Source of the DNA: Alphaproteobacteria bacterium | GTDB taxonomy: Bacteria; Pseudomonadota; Alphaproteobacteria; Rickettsiales; JABDBP01 | Length of the DNA: 64,000 nt | NCBI GenBank assembly: GCA_013288565.1 | Contig: JABDBP010000001.1 | Coordinates: forward strand, 303 to 64,302 | Direction: 5' to 3' | Part shown: positions 1 through 8,931 of the stretch, one piece after another | Numbering within the stretch: position 1 is the first letter of the stretch | Layout: every line of letters begins with the position of its first letter | Translations under genes and position numbers: made by a program | The notes under the pieces: model-generated | Seen by the model: only the letters and a program-made list of their open reading frames with translations | What the model was told of the DNA's origin: nothing | The model's database searches: none

Positions 1-1392
1 TTTCAAGGATTTTCCGGCTTCCTTCAGATAATCGCCGATGGGCAGAACTATCGTTTCCGTCCGGTTTATTATGCCTAATTTTTTGGTGAGCACCTTTTCC
101 CCGCTTGCATCGTAAACCAATAATTGCAGCGGTAATTCACGTTGGGAAGTTGCCATCGGCGTCGGCACGATGAAAGTTTCAAATTCCTCTGGCGGCAATA
201 TCGGCAGCGCCAATATATAGCCTTTCCCCAGCCACTTCGCATTTTTCGCAATGTTCGGATCGGGCTGTAAATCCGTGCGCTCGACATTCAAATGCGCGAT
301 GAAGCTGTGACCATTCGCAGCCGTCACCTCATATCGTGGCCGAACGAAATATTTTCCGGCGATCAGCTCCAATTGGCAGGGATGATTCCGCGTTGGCATG
401 ATTTCCTTGGTGCGAAGGGCCGAAGTCCCGAACGGCGGGATTTCGGATTTATACGGATATGAATCATTCGCACCCATTTCGCGTAGGCGAATTGCGCCCT
501 TCGGAATTGTCACCGGATGGCTGTTCTGCACCCAGATTTTTATCTCGTCCTCCGGCGATAACACCGGCAGCCCGGCGTAGGAATCGGCAGGCCAGGAGTT
601 CGCGTCATGGGTGACGGAAAGAACATCATCCGAATCACCGTAGTGATCCTGGATGTATTTCACGATATCATGCCCGGCGATGTTTGTGGCATGGATGAAC
701 AGCGATCCGGTGAATTCACCGAGCCCAAATTTTTTCCGGATTTCGACGCTGTCGAAATGATACATCCCACCGGGATTGGTTAAATTTTCCTCCCAGGTAG
801 CAAGAGTTTTCCCTTGAGCGTCGAATAGCCGCAGCCATAATTTGGGGGCTTTCGCGCCGTATTTCGCCCAGTAATTTATGATGCTGACACGGGTATGTCG
901 GCTTTGGCCTTCCTGAATCAGTGCGAAATTGGTGGCGAAATTGATGGAGCTCAAATAATCGTTTGGCGCTGAGAGCATATTGTTCGGAATCCGCAAATCA
1001 TCCAGGCCGAAAATCTCCATTCCATCCGGCAGCAGGAATTGCAATTGTGGAATGATTTTTGCCGCATCGAACGCCGCTATGAACAATATTTTCGCCTGAG
1101 TTTTGGTGAGTTCGCTGATTAGTTCAACCTTGCGGCCCCATAATTCTCGGTCTATATCCTCGGTTTTCTGGACATAAATCCCGGAGATCCTAGCTTTTGG
1201 CACCGGATAGAACAAATTGCACATTTCGGCGATATTCAGCGGGTCATAAACCGCGATTTTTCCAGGTTTTTTCAGTTTCTCCGCAAGTTTCACCGCCCCT
1301 TCCGCCGCCAACGGATGTCCGAGCGCCTTAGCTAGTGCGTTCTGCGCGCGAAGCGGCAGGTTATTATCAAACGATGCGATGTTTAGCGACAT
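1..1392 (-). CDS. Hypothetical protein, 3' end outside window
   Basis: I read this ORF directly; it is missing from the ORF track because it has no stop inside the window. From the ATG at 1392 it stays open for 464 codons to base 1. The translation begins MSLNIASFDNNLPLR and contains no family I recognise. There is no signal peptide or membrane segment; the second half (about residues 150-460) looks beta-rich, with many aromatic residues, and may be a set of beta-sandwich modules. A good promoter lies only 10 bases upstream of the ATG, so the message may be nearly leaderless. It runs away from metK's 3' end on the same strand with a 73-base gap. Function unknown; confidence is for the gene being real. 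Confidence 0.75.
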   Translation of the reverse strand, partial: MSLNIASFDNNLPLRAQNALAKALGHPLAAEGAVKLAEKLKKPGKIAVYDPLNIAEMCNLFYPVPKARISGIYVQKTEDIDRELWGRKVELISELTKTQAKILFIAAFDAAKIIPQLQFLLPDGMEIFGLDDLRIPNNMLSAPNDYLSSINFATNFALIQEGQSRHTRVSIINYWAKYGAKAPKLWLRLFDAQGKTLATWEENLTNPGGMYHFDSVEIRKKFGLGEFTGSLFIHATNIAGHDIVKYIQDHYGDSDDVLSVTHDANSWPADSYAGLPVLSPEDEIKIWVQNSHPVTIPKGAIRLREMGANDSYPYKSEIPPFGTSALRTKEIMPTRNHPCQLELIAGKYFVRPRYEVTAANGHSFIAHLNVERTDLQPDPNIAKNAKWLGKGYILALPILPPEEFETFIVPTPMATSQRELPLQLLVYDASGEKVLTKKLGIINRTETIVLPIGDYLKEAGKSLK

Positions 1393-1402
1393 AGGTAGGC
1401 CC

Positions 1403-1431
1403 GATATACCGCCAAATCCCAAGGTTGTCAA
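1403..1431 (-). promoter_or_regulatory. Sigma-70-type promoter for the partial orphan gene
   Basis: On the minus strand TTGACA (1431-1426) and TATATC (1408-1403) are separated by exactly 17 bases. The -10 ends 10 bases before the ATG at 1392, placing the expected transcription start at or within a few bases of the start codon. Confidence 0.5.
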
Positions 1432-1465
1432 AGAACGGACGCTTAAAAAGTTTTATTGTGGATAA

Positions 1466-2647
1466 CTAAACCGCCGCCGTTTTCTGCCCACCCGCGAGTC
1501 GGCGCAACTCATCCGCCAAATCCAATCTCTCCCAGGAAAATCCGCCATCTTTTTCCGGCTCACGGCCGAAATGGCCGTAGGCCGCGGTGCGGGCGTATAT
1601 CGGGCGGTTCATGCCAAGATGGGTGCGTATTCCTTTTGGCGATAAATCCATCAACTGCTGCAATTTCGCGGCGATTTTTTCCTCCGCAATCTGGCTGGTG
1701 CCATGATTGTTCACATAAACCGCCAATGGTCTCGCAATGCCTATCGCATAAGCCAATTGGACGGTGCAGCGGTCAGCCAGGCCTGAGGCCACAACGTTTT
1801 TCGCCAGGTATCGTGCTGCATAGGCGCCTGAGCGATCGACCTTTGTTGGATCTTTGCCGGAAAACGCACCGCCGCCATGCGGTGCTGAGCCGCCGTAGCT
1901 ATCGACGATGATTTTCCGCCCGGTAAGCCCGCAATCGCCGTCCGGCCCGCCGATGATAAAACTGCCAGTGGGGTTGGTGTAGAAATGATCCTCGCCGCAC
2001 ATCCAGCCTTTCGGCAATACGTCCAGTACATATTTCCGCACCGTCTCGCGGATTTCCTTTTGCGAAACTTCCGGCGTATGCTGGGTGGAAACGACAATGG
2101 AATGTGCACGAACCGGCTTGCCGTCCTTATATTCCAGCGAAACCTGGCTTTTGGCATCGGGCCCGAAAAATTTCACCGCGCCGGAATGCCTAGCATCGGC
2201 TAGGGCCTTCACTATTTTATGCGCGTAATGTATGGCAGCCGGCATCAGCGCCTCGGTTTCGCGGCAGGCGTAACCGAACATGATGCCCTGATCGCCTGCG
2301 CCTTCTTCTTTGTTGTGCCCGGAATCGACGCCCTTGGCGATGTCGATCGATTGCTTATGCACCAGCACTTCGATCTGCACTTTATTCCAGTGGAATTCAT
2401 CCTGCTCGTAGCCGATGTCTTTTATCGCGGCACGGGTGACGCCCTCGATTTTTTTCAAGACTGCTTCCGGTCCGCGCACCTCGCCGGCGATGATGACGCG
2501 GTTGGTGGTGGCCAAGCATTCGATGGCGCAGCGCGACTCCGGCTCCTCGGCTAGATAAGCATCGACGATGGCGTCGGAAATCCGATCGCAGACTTTATCG
2601 GGGTGGCCTTCACCCACCGATTCGCTGGTGAATATATAATTTTTCAT
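1466..2647 (-). CDS. metK: S-adenosylmethionine synthetase
   Basis: Methionine adenosyltransferase, making S-adenosylmethionine from ATP and methionine in the cytoplasm. The 393-residue protein has the usual family length and starts with the ATP-binding [10 protein letters not shown] motif near residue 13. The glycine-rich [15 protein letters not shown] loop is in the middle domain, and [12 protein letters not shown] and other conserved substrate-site segments are intact. The start ATG at 2647 gives the standard N-terminus. It follows a small orphan gene on the same strand with a 43-base gap. That gap is too short for a SAM riboswitch and shows none. A large opposite-strand ORF over this gene is a shadow. 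Confidence 0.98.
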   Translation of the reverse strand: MKNYIFTSESVGEGHPDKVCDRISDAIVDAYLAEEPESRCAIECLATTNRVIIAGEVRGPEAVLKKIEGVTRAAIKDIGYEQDEFHWNKVQIEVLVHKQSIDIAKGVDSGHNKEEGAGDQGIMFGYACRETEALMPAAIHYAHKIVKALADARHSGAVKFFGPDAKSQVSLEYKDGKPVRAHSIVVSTQHTPEVSQKEIRETVRKYVLDVLPKGWMCGEDHFYTNPTGSFIIGGPDGDCGLTGRKIIVDSYGGSAPHGGGAFSGKDPTKVDRSGAYAARYLAKNVVASGLADRCTVQLAYAIGIARPLAVYVNNHGTSQIAEEKIAAKLQQLMDLSPKGIRTHLGMNRPIYARTAAYGHFGREPEKDGGFSWERLDLADELRRLAGGQKTAAV

Positions 2648-2690
2648 GAGGGGAAAATTAGCGGAATTTTTGCTGGGGTCAAGCGAAGAG

Positions 2691-3119
2691 TCAGTCTTTC
2701 TTATCCTTCTTTTCCTTCATTTCCTTGATTTTTGCCATGAGGAATCCGGTTTGTTTTTCATCGTCCTTACCCTTTTTAAACTCAAGGAATTGCTGGACAG
2801 CTTTCTTCTCGAACTCCGGGTCGAACCCATATTTGCTACGGATTTCCTCGATGGCTTCCGGCGGTGGTTCCTTGCCCGGGCCAGTGATCAATATCTCGCC
2901 GTAATCATCGACGAAAAACGCCTCGCCCTTGGCCTGCGCTTTCTTGAATCCGTATAGTTGCGTCGGCGGGATGGCGACGAATGACCAGAACGGTGTAACC
3001 CCATCTTCCTCGGTGCCTTTGACCATCATGATGACGGCAATATGCTCGTCGATTTCTGCTAGGTTCTCTTTGCTGAGTTCCGGGTATTCCGAGAGCAGAT
3101 TCGCCAATTCCTCGTCCAT
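2691..3119 (-). CDS. Small acidic/lysine-rich hypothetical protein
   Basis: A 142-residue soluble protein with no recognised domain. Residues 1-60 are acidic and helical. The middle has a compact region around [19 protein letters not shown] that looks like part of a small alpha/beta fold. The last 30 residues are a highly charged helix ([15 protein letters not shown]) typical of disordered or nucleic-acid-contacting tails. Its codon use resembles the neighbouring metK, which lies downstream on the same strand and is probably co-transcribed. It could be a conserved alphaproteobacterial protein of unknown function. Confidence 0.7.
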   Translation of the reverse strand: MDEELANLLSEYPELSKENLAEIDEHIAVIMMVKGTEEDGVTPFWSFVAIPPTQLYGFKKAQAKGEAFFVDDYGEILITGPGKEPPPEAIEEIRSKYGFDPEFEKKAVQQFLEFKKGKDDEKQTGFLMAKIKEMKEKKDKKD

Positions 3120-3168
3120 ATCTCAAGTATATGGACGGTGGATGGGAAATCAAGCGGAATGGTTTGTT

Positions 3169-4461
3169 TTAGCCTCGGCCGCCTCGGCCGCTGCCGCCCC
3201 TGCCGCCAGCAGGTGAAGGTTTAAATGCTTCGTCACCATTTTTTATCAGGTCAACTAACCCAGTGATTCCGGTCAAGTCCCCTAATCCCTTAATCATGGA
3301 AGCCCCGGTTTTTTCTGCAACTTTAGACGCAGCCAATTCTGCGGCACCTAGTGCCATTAATGCAATGCCTACTGGAGGAAATACTAAAGTCGTGACAGCT
3401 CCAATTAGAATTGTCGCCACACCCCCTAATTTTCCAAAGGTTGCGGCGGTTTTTACGCCCTGGTCGAGGGTCATTCCGACAGGAGTTGCCTCCTCTGGTT
3501 TCTGTTTTTTTCTATCGACGCCTTCAAATTTGCCTACGTCCCTTTTGCTTCCGGATTCTTCCCTGGCCTGATTGAAAGTTCTTTTCAGATCTTTCTGGAC
3601 TTTCGGGTCTTGTATCCCGTCGATAACCCCGGCGATTGCTCGCAAATCTTCTTTGCTCGTGTATCGGTCATTAAATGCTTTGGCTATCTCCTTGCGAAGC
3701 TCTTTATGCGTTGCAGAGCGGGGATTTTTTTCAGTAAACCCTCCTATCTTTGCAGGAGCTGGTTCCTCATTTTTTTGATCTGCTAGGCCTTGAATGATGT
3801 CGAGATGTGTAGCTAGAGCTACTGTTGTTGGTTGTTTTTGCGTCTCCTTATCAAGAGTTTCATCAAGAGTTTTTATTAAATCCTTATTTTTGGTATCACG
3901 GATTAGTTTTTCAACGCCCTGTAATTGTTCGGTAGTTGCGCCGTAGTCTTTGCCAAAGATCCTGTCTACAAGTACGGCAGCCCTCTCTTTATCTCTCGTA
4001 TCAACTATAAAACCATTCAGACTCAGTTTGCTAAGTTCGTCGATGTAGAGCGGTACGGAATCTCTATGAGGCGTTATAGCTTGATGGGGAACATTTGATC
4101 TTTTATTTTTACTCTGTTCACTCTGCAACGCATCAAAAAAAGCATCCGATAACTTATCAAATTTATGTCCGCCTTTTGCAGACTGAATTCTTGAAATAAA
4201 CTCGCCAAGGTTGTTCACATCTTTATCGTTAACTTTAGTTTGATCAGCGCTAACGAATTTATTTATAAATTTTATTTTCTGTTCTGGCCTGTTATTCTGA
4301 TTGAGAATGTATTCTTTTAAACGATCCAGATCAGATTGTTTCTTACCGCCTACAGAATCTTCAATCGTCCCCCTAGGTATGTCCGCAGACGCCCCGTCAT
4401 TATTCAGTGTCGGAGACGGTATTGTCTCACTACGCGGCTCTTTTTTTTCATCTATCGCCAT
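3169..4461 (-). CDS. Orphan protein with helical repeats and a hydrophobic C-terminal segment
   Basis: 430 residues, unrecognised. The N-terminal 30 residues look disordered. From about residue 45 to 300 there are three related helical modules of 45-60 residues. Each follows the plan: helix, then T-x-x-D-L/V..L, then helix ending in a D-A-F/T-F-x-A-like segment. Compare FINKFVSADQTKVNDKDV, RIFGKDYGATTEQL and AKAFNDRYTSKEDL. Residues about 345-400 are hydrophobic with two possible membrane helices (GGVATILIGAVTTLVFPPVGIALMALGAAEL), and the protein ends in a glycine/arginine tail. The gene is AT-richer than its neighbours. A strong AAGGAG site precedes the ATG, and both CtrA-like and Pho-like boxes lie upstream. 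Possibly lineage-specific and membrane-associated. Confidence 0.75.
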   Translation of the reverse strand: MAIDEKKEPRSETIPSPTLNNDGASADIPRGTIEDSVGGKKQSDLDRLKEYILNQNNRPEQKIKFINKFVSADQTKVNDKDVNNLGEFISRIQSAKGGHKFDKLSDAFFDALQSEQSKNKRSNVPHQAITPHRDSVPLYIDELSKLSLNGFIVDTRDKERAAVLVDRIFGKDYGATTEQLQGVEKLIRDTKNKDLIKTLDETLDKETQKQPTTVALATHLDIIQGLADQKNEEPAPAKIGGFTEKNPRSATHKELRKEIAKAFNDRYTSKEDLRAIAGVIDGIQDPKVQKDLKRTFNQAREESGSKRDVGKFEGVDRKKQKPEEATPVGMTLDQGVKTAATFGKLGGVATILIGAVTTLVFPPVGIALMALGAAELAASKVAEKTGASMIKGLGDLTGITGLVDLIKNGDEAFKPSPAGGRGGSGRGGRG

Positions 4462-4498
4462 ATACTTCTCCTTAAAAAATTCTAAATCCTATAGTTCC

Positions 4499-4531
4499 TT
4501 TATACTCCCCGAATGTTACAATTTTATGACA
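4499..4531 (-). promoter_or_regulatory. Pho-box-like direct repeat with -10, promoter of the 430-aa orphan
   Basis: On the minus strand the 7-mers TGTCATA (4531-4525) and TGTAACA (4520-4514) are spaced by 4 bases, the 11-bp period typical of PhoB boxes. A 9-base gap then leads to TATAAA (4504-4499). The same spacing occurs at 9457-9489 upstream of another orphan. The PhoB assignment is inferred from resemblance to the enterobacterial Pho box. Confidence 0.5.
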
Positions 4532-4592
4532 ATCCGGCGGTTTTTTGAAATTATTTTCGTTTACTTGAATCTGCCAATATAACATAAGAAAG

Positions 4593-4608
4593 GTTAATAA
4601 ACCGTTAA
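4593..4608 (-). promoter_or_regulatory. CtrA-type box (TTAA-N7-TTAAC)
   Basis: The minus strand reads TTAACGGTTTATTAAC, a full match to the alphaproteobacterial CtrA consensus TTAA-N7-TTAAC. It lies about 130 bases upstream of the 430-aa orphan, with a possible -10 (TATATT) 11 bases downstream. The surrounding 24 bases recur with one change at 30511-30534. Confidence 0.5.
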
Positions 4609-4668
4609 TGTCATGCGTCATTTCCGCCTAGGTGGAAATATTCCTTAAAGTACAGCATGTTATACAAG

Positions 4669-4722
4669 AGATTCCTGCCTCTCGCCGCGCTAGCGCTGGC
4701 GCAGCGGGTCGCAGGAATGACG
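4669..4722. repeat. REP-like palindrome with a nested second palindrome
   Basis: The outer stem ATTCCTGC/GCAGGAAT encloses a GC-rich palindrome centred on GCGCTAGCGC (4681-4709). The outer part matches the element at 55296-55321. The inner part matches, with a two-base gap and few changes, the insert inside pth at 54812-54842. Confidence 0.7.
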
Positions 4723-4734
4723 ATTAGGGGGTAT

Positions 4735-5172
4735 CTATCCAGCGGCGCCAAACAACTCATCTGCCCGGGCCTCAAACGCCGAAACCATGGCCTTGAGGGC
4801 TTTTTCGAACACCAGCCCGATCATTTTCTCCAAAAGGTACGAGCGGAACTGGAAATCCAGCGAAAAATTAATCTCACAGCCATTTTCTCCCCGGTCGAAC
4901 CGCCAGCTATTGGTCAATCTAGAAAACGGCCCCTCCACTAGCTCCACCTCGATGCGCTCCGGCGGGTATAAATGCACTTTCGAGGTGTATTTTTCGCTGA
5001 AACCGGCGAAACTTACCAGTAAATCGGCGATCAGCCAGCCTTCCCCTCTGTCCCGGATACGCGCCGCCTTGCACCAGGGCAGGAATTCCGAGTATTTTTC
5101 AATATCAGCTACAAGCGAAAAAAGCTCTTCCGGGCTGTGGTTGGAATGGCGGGTTTCGCTGTGAATTGGCAT
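4735..5172 (-). CDS. START-domain coenzyme Q-binding protein (RatA/COQ10 family)
   Basis: 145-residue SRPBCC/START-fold protein of the COQ10/RatA family. The opening region (residues 10-45: SPEELFSLVADIEKYSEFLPWCKAARI) is the diagnostic family block. The later AFEARADELFG C-terminal helix is also typical. COQ10-type members bind ubiquinone and aid its delivery in respiration; RatA of enterobacteria was described as a ribosome association toxin. In an alphaproteobacterium the quinone-chaperone role is the better guess. The start codon lies only four bases from a hairpin-forming repeat that fills the gap to the divergent ppk, and I see no clear Shine-Dalgarno. Confidence 0.88.
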   Translation of the reverse strand: MPIHSETRHSNHSPEELFSLVADIEKYSEFLPWCKAARIRDRGEGWLIADLLVSFAGFSEKYTSKVHLYPPERIEVELVEGPFSRLTNSWRFDRGENGCEINFSLDFQFRSYLLEKMIGLVFEKALKAMVSAFEARADELFGAAG

Positions 5173-5176
5173 GATA

Positions 5177-5271
5177 AGTTTCGAGTTAAGAGTTGCAAGT
5201 TGCGAGTTGCCAGAAAAATGTTCTAAACTGATAACTTATAACTCTCAACTCTGAACTCTGCACTCGCAACT
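5177..5271. repeat. Inverted array of 7-bp units filling the ratA-ppk gap
   Basis: The left arm (5177-5211) is five consecutive heptads of the form AGTTNNN: AGTTTCG, AGTTAAG, AGTTGCA, AGTTGCG, AGTTGCC. The right arm (5233-5271) carries the same type of unit in inverse orientation, so the arms could pair over some 25 of 33 positions. The element occupies nearly the whole divergent intergenic region and abuts both start codons. Confidence 0.75.
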
Positions 5272-7389
5272 ATGTCCAATCCCTCCCGCTTCCTAAACCG
5301 TGAAATTTCGTCGCTCTCGTTCCAGGCACGGGTGCTGGAGGAGGCGAACAATCCGAACAATCCACTACTGGAACGCCTCAAATTCTTAAGCATTTCCGCC
5401 AGCAACCTCGACGAATTCTATATGATTCGCGTCGGTGGGCTGATGTATCGCGCTAAAGACGAGGATGATGAACCTGGCATCGACGGCAAAACCGCAACCG
5501 AGCAACTGGAATTAATCAATGCGCGCGCATTGGAATTAATGAAAAACCAACAATCTTGTTGGGCGGCACTCCGCGCGGATTTAAAAAAACAAAACATCAC
5601 GTTGGTGGAAAAGCAGGAATTATCGCTGGAGGAAACCCAATGGCTTAAAGCACATTTCATCGCCAGCATTTTCCCAGCTTTGACGCCAATCGCCATCGAC
5701 CCAGCGCATCCATTTCCCTTCCTGCCGAATCTGGCACTGGCGATCATATTGCACTTGGAGCGTGCCGCGGAGGGCTATGACCGGAAACTACTGGGAAGCC
5801 GGGATTTCCGTGGCATCATCCCGCTGCCCGCCAGTCTGCCACGTCTAGTCCGGTTGCCTGATTCCGGCCAAGAAATACGGTTCATATTGTTGGAGGACGT
5901 GTTGGATATTTTCTCGAGCGAATTATTTCCCGGTTGCAAGGTGCTGGAATCTGGACTCGTCCGCATCACCCGCGATAGCGATTTGGAAGCGATGGAAGAA
6001 GCGGAAGATTTGGTCAGCTCATTCGAGACAGCGCTGAAAAAACGCAAGCGTGGCATCATCATCCGGCTTAAGGCGAGCAGTTCCATGGCCGCGCATCTCC
6101 TGGATTTTGCCATCCAGGAATTCGCCGTTGCGCCGGGAGACGTGATAAGAATTGACGGCCTGCTTGGGATTTCAAGTCTTGCCGAGCTTTATTTAATCGA
6201 CCGCCCGGATTTAAAATTTCCCGCGATGAACATTAGGTTTCCCGAGCGGATCAGCGATTTCGATGGTGATTGCTTTGCTGCCATCCATGCGAAAGACATT
6301 GTAGTACATCATCCGTATGAAAGTTTTGACGTGGTGGTGCAGTTCTTGCGTCAAGCGGCGGCCGACCCGGACGTGGTGGCGATAAAACAGACGCTATACC
6401 GCACCAGCAACGATTCGCCGATAGTGAAGGCATTGATCGAAGCGGCGGAAAACGGCAAGGCGGTGACGGCATTGGTGGAATTGAAAGCACGATTCGACGA
6501 GGAGGCCAACATCAGGTGGGCGAGGAACCTGGAGCGCGCTGGCGCGCAGGTGATTTACGGATTCGTGCGCCTAAAAACCCATGCAAAGGTGTCGCTGATC
6601 GTGCGGAAAACGCCGGAAGGGTTGCAATCCTACGTGCATTTCGGCACCGGGAATTATCATCCGGTGAATGCGAAAATCTACACCGATTTGTCCTTTTTTA
6701 CCTGCGATCCTGCCTTATGCCGTGACGCAGCCCATTTATTCAATTATTTAACCGGCTATTCGCCGCCTGCCGTTTTCGAAAAAATCTCTATCGCGCCGAT
6801 CAACCTGCGGCAAAACCTGAAATCATTGATCGCAGATGAGATGGCGCATGCGAAATCTGGCAAAAAGGCGGCAATATGGCTGAAGGCTAATTCGCTGGTC
6901 GATCCTGATATAATCGATGATTTATACCGAGCATCCGCAGCTGGAGTTTCGATTGATCTGGTAATCCGGGGAATTTGCTGTCTCAGGCCGGGAGTGAAAG
7001 GATTGTCGGAAAATATCCGGGTAAAATCGATCGTCGGGCGATTCCTGGAACACTCGCGGATTTTCTGCTTTGGCGCCGGGTATGGGCTGCCCTCGGCCAA
7101 AGCTAAGGTTTTCATATCGTCCGCCGATTTGATGCCGCGCAACCTCGACTGGCGGATTGAAGTCATGGTTCCGATCGAAAACCCGACGGTTCATGAGCAG
7201 ATCATGAGCCAAATAATGGGCGCAAATTTGAAAGATGAGAACCAAAGCTGGGTGCTGCAAGGCGATGGGAGCTATTCGCGCGCGGAACATAAAAAGAATT
7301 CATTCTCTGCGCACGAGTTTTTCATGCAAAATCCTTCGCTTTCCGGCCGTGGTAAAGCACTGCATGGAAAGAAGAAGGCTAGCAACTAG
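5272..7389 (+). CDS. ppk: Polyphosphate kinase
   Basis: PPK1, which reversibly polymerises inorganic polyphosphate from ATP. The 705-residue length and domain order fit the family: an N-terminal helical domain (about 1-110, SNPSRFLNREISSLSFQARVL), a head domain, and two phospholipase-D-like C-terminal domains. The autophosphorylated histidine is visible in FGTGNYHPVNAKIYTDL and the second histidine in FLEHSRIFCFG. The ATG at 5272 begins right after a repeat array, without a Shine-Dalgarno. The next gene is ppx, so synthesis and degradation of polyphosphate are encoded together, as in many proteobacteria. The upstream gap shows no Pho box. Confidence 0.97.
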   Translation: MSNPSRFLNREISSLSFQARVLEEANNPNNPLLERLKFLSISASNLDEFYMIRVGGLMYRAKDEDDEPGIDGKTATEQLELINARALELMKNQQSCWAALRADLKKQNITLVEKQELSLEETQWLKAHFIASIFPALTPIAIDPAHPFPFLPNLALAIILHLERAAEGYDRKLLGSRDFRGIIPLPASLPRLVRLPDSGQEIRFILLEDVLDIFSSELFPGCKVLESGLVRITRDSDLEAMEEAEDLVSSFETALKKRKRGIIIRLKASSSMAAHLLDFAIQEFAVAPGDVIRIDGLLGISSLAELYLIDRPDLKFPAMNIRFPERISDFDGDCFAAIHAKDIVVHHPYESFDVVVQFLRQAAADPDVVAIKQTLYRTSNDSPIVKALIEAAENGKAVTALVELKARFDEEANIRWARNLERAGAQVIYGFVRLKTHAKVSLIVRKTPEGLQSYVHFGTGNYHPVNAKIYTDLSFFTCDPALCRDAAHLFNYLTGYSPPAVFEKISIAPINLRQNLKSLIADEMAHAKSGKKAAIWLKANSLVDPDIIDDLYRASAAGVSIDLVIRGICCLRPGVKGLSENIRVKSIVGRFLEHSRIFCFGAGYGLPSAKAKVFISSADLMPRNLDWRIEVMVPIENPTVHEQIMSQIMGANLKDENQSWVLQGDGSYSRAEHKKNSFSAHEFFMQNPSLSGRGKALHGKKKASN

Positions 7390-7395
7390 AATATA

Positions 7396-8910
7396 TTGCC
7401 AATGACCAATGACCAATTATCAATCGCCGGCCAAAAAATCGCAGTAATCGATATCGGCTCGAATTCGGTCAGGATGGTGGTTTATGACGGGCTAAAGCGT
7501 GTGCCATTGCCGTTGTTCAACGAAAAAGTATTATGTGGCCTGGGCAAAGGGATGAACAAAACCGGCCGGCTTAACCCGGAAGGCATTGAAGCGGCAGAAC
7601 GCGCAATCGCCCGGTTTGCACTCATCGCGCAAAGCATGAAGGTCACCCGCGTAATCGCGCTTGCTACCGCTGCGGTGCGCGACGCTTCCGACGGTAAATC
7701 ATTCGCCGAAACAATCAGGAATAAATACCGGTTGGACGTGAAAATCATCAGTGGTGAGGAAGAAGCACGGCTTTCCTGCCTCGGTGTTTTGGAATCGATA
7801 TTCGATGCGCGCGGCGTGGTCGGCGATTTGGGCGGTGGCAGCCTGGAGCTTTCCTACATAAACTCCGATAAAAAAGATTTCGGCGGCTATAGAAGCTTCC
7901 CCATCGGGCCGCTCCGGCTCAAAAACCGCGACAAGCAGGATTATAAAAAAGCCGCGGAAATAATCGACGAATATATCCTCTCCTGGCCGCACCTGAAAAT
8001 GGCGGAGGGTCGGGATTTTTACGCGGTCGGCGGCGGTTTCCGGGCGCTGGCGAAAATCCATATGGCCAATTCGGAATATCCGCTCCGCGTGTTGCATAAT
8101 TATTCTGTGCCGGTGAAAAAGCTTGAGGAAACCTTGGATGACATCGCTGGAACATCGCCCACATATCTAAAGAAATTCCCGTTCATCTCGGAAAACCGGC
8201 GGGAAACAATGGCCTTGACCGCGCTTATCGCCAACCGGTTGATAAAACACTTAAAGCCGGAGCGCATGATTTTTTCGGTGCATGGCATTCGCGAGGGTTA
8301 TTTGTTCGACCAGTTGAGCGAAAAAATAAAATCCGAAGACCCCCTGCTAACCGGCTGCTCCGACATGATTGAGCGCACTTCGCCCGAGCCGAAATCGCTA
8401 TGGACAAAATTCGGCTATGAGCTTTTTGATTGGATGTCGCCGCTTTTCCCGGAGGAAAAATCTGGGCCCGCGAAACTTCGGCTCGCCGCCTGCATCCTAT
8501 CGCGCCTCGCCTGGTACGAGCATGCTGAATACCGTGCCGGAGTGGCCTGCCGATTGATATTGGATGCAGCGATTTCCGGCATCGGCCACGAAGCGCGGGT
8601 GTTCATTGCCACAGCAGTTTACCATCGCTATAAGACCGTGTTCGAAAGCTCTGGGCTAGCAAGGCCGGTTGCCTTGATCGAAAAAAAGGAAATCGCTGCG
8701 GCGAAAACCGTTGGTTTGGCGGCGCGCTTAGGGATCGGTCTTTCTGGTGGAGCGCTTGGGGTTTTGCGCCAGGCGCCGCTCGTCCTGGAGAAAAACCGGC
8801 TGGCGATTAGCCCAGAGCGGCGCTCGGAAAGCTTGGTCGGCGAGCCAGTTCGGAGAAGATTTTATAAGCTGGCCGAAAGCCTGGATTTGAAACCTGAGAT
8901 AAGAATCTAG
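7396..8910 (+). CDS. ppx: Exopolyphosphatase (Ppx/GppA family)
   Basis: Ppx/GppA phosphatase of the actin-like ATPase superfamily. It removes terminal phosphate from polyphosphate or pppGpp. The phosphate-1 loop (DIGSNSVRMVVYDG, near residue 18), the GEEEARL segment and the glycine-rich GDLGGGSLEL segment are all present. At 504 residues it includes the C-terminal helical HD-like region seen in long Ppx proteins. The track start is a TTG at 7396; the ATG at 7402 is the likelier start. The first dozen residues (PMTNDQLS) come from a 7-bp tandem repeat and are unlike family members, whose homology begins at about QKIAVIDIG. It is six bases downstream of ppk and thus co-transcribed. Confidence 0.95.
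   Translation: MPMTNDQLSIAGQKIAVIDIGSNSVRMVVYDGLKRVPLPLFNEKVLCGLGKGMNKTGRLNPEGIEAAERAIARFALIAQSMKVTRVIALATAAVRDASDGKSFAETIRNKYRLDVKIISGEEEARLSCLGVLESIFDARGVVGDLGGGSLELSYINSDKKDFGGYRSFPIGPLRLKNRDKQDYKKAAEIIDEYILSWPHLKMAEGRDFYAVGGGFRALAKIHMANSEYPLRVLHNYSVPVKKLEETLDDIAGTSPTYLKKFPFISENRRETMALTALIANRLIKHLKPERMIFSVHGIREGYLFDQLSEKIKSEDPLLTGCSDMIERTSPEPKSLWTKFGYELFDWMSPLFPEEKSGPAKLRLAACILSRLAWYEHAEYRAGVACRLILDAAISGIGHEARVFIATAVYHRYKTVFESSGLARPVALIEKKEIAAAKTVGLAARLGIGLSGGALGVLRQAPLVLEKNRLAISPERRSESLVGEPVRRRFYKLAESLDLKPEIRI
7400..7427 (+). repeat. Four tandem 7-bp units at the ppx start
   Basis: CAATGAC, CAATGAC, CAATTAT and CAATCGC follow one another without gaps. They supply the start codon and first residues of ppx. 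Same 7-bp periodicity as the arrays at 5177 and 24184, although only one arm is present here. Confidence 0.6.
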
Positions 8911-8931
8911 AAATAGAAAAGGAGAAATAAA

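Noticed and set aside
1466-2157. Long ORFs overlapping metK on both strands (1456-1911, 1741-2157)
   Set aside because: They are shadows of metK, whose protein is complete and canonical; the overlapping translations are arginine/proline-rich with no family features.
2648-2690. Possible SAM riboswitch before metK
   Set aside because: Only 43 bases are available and no riboswitch core or stem pattern is visible.
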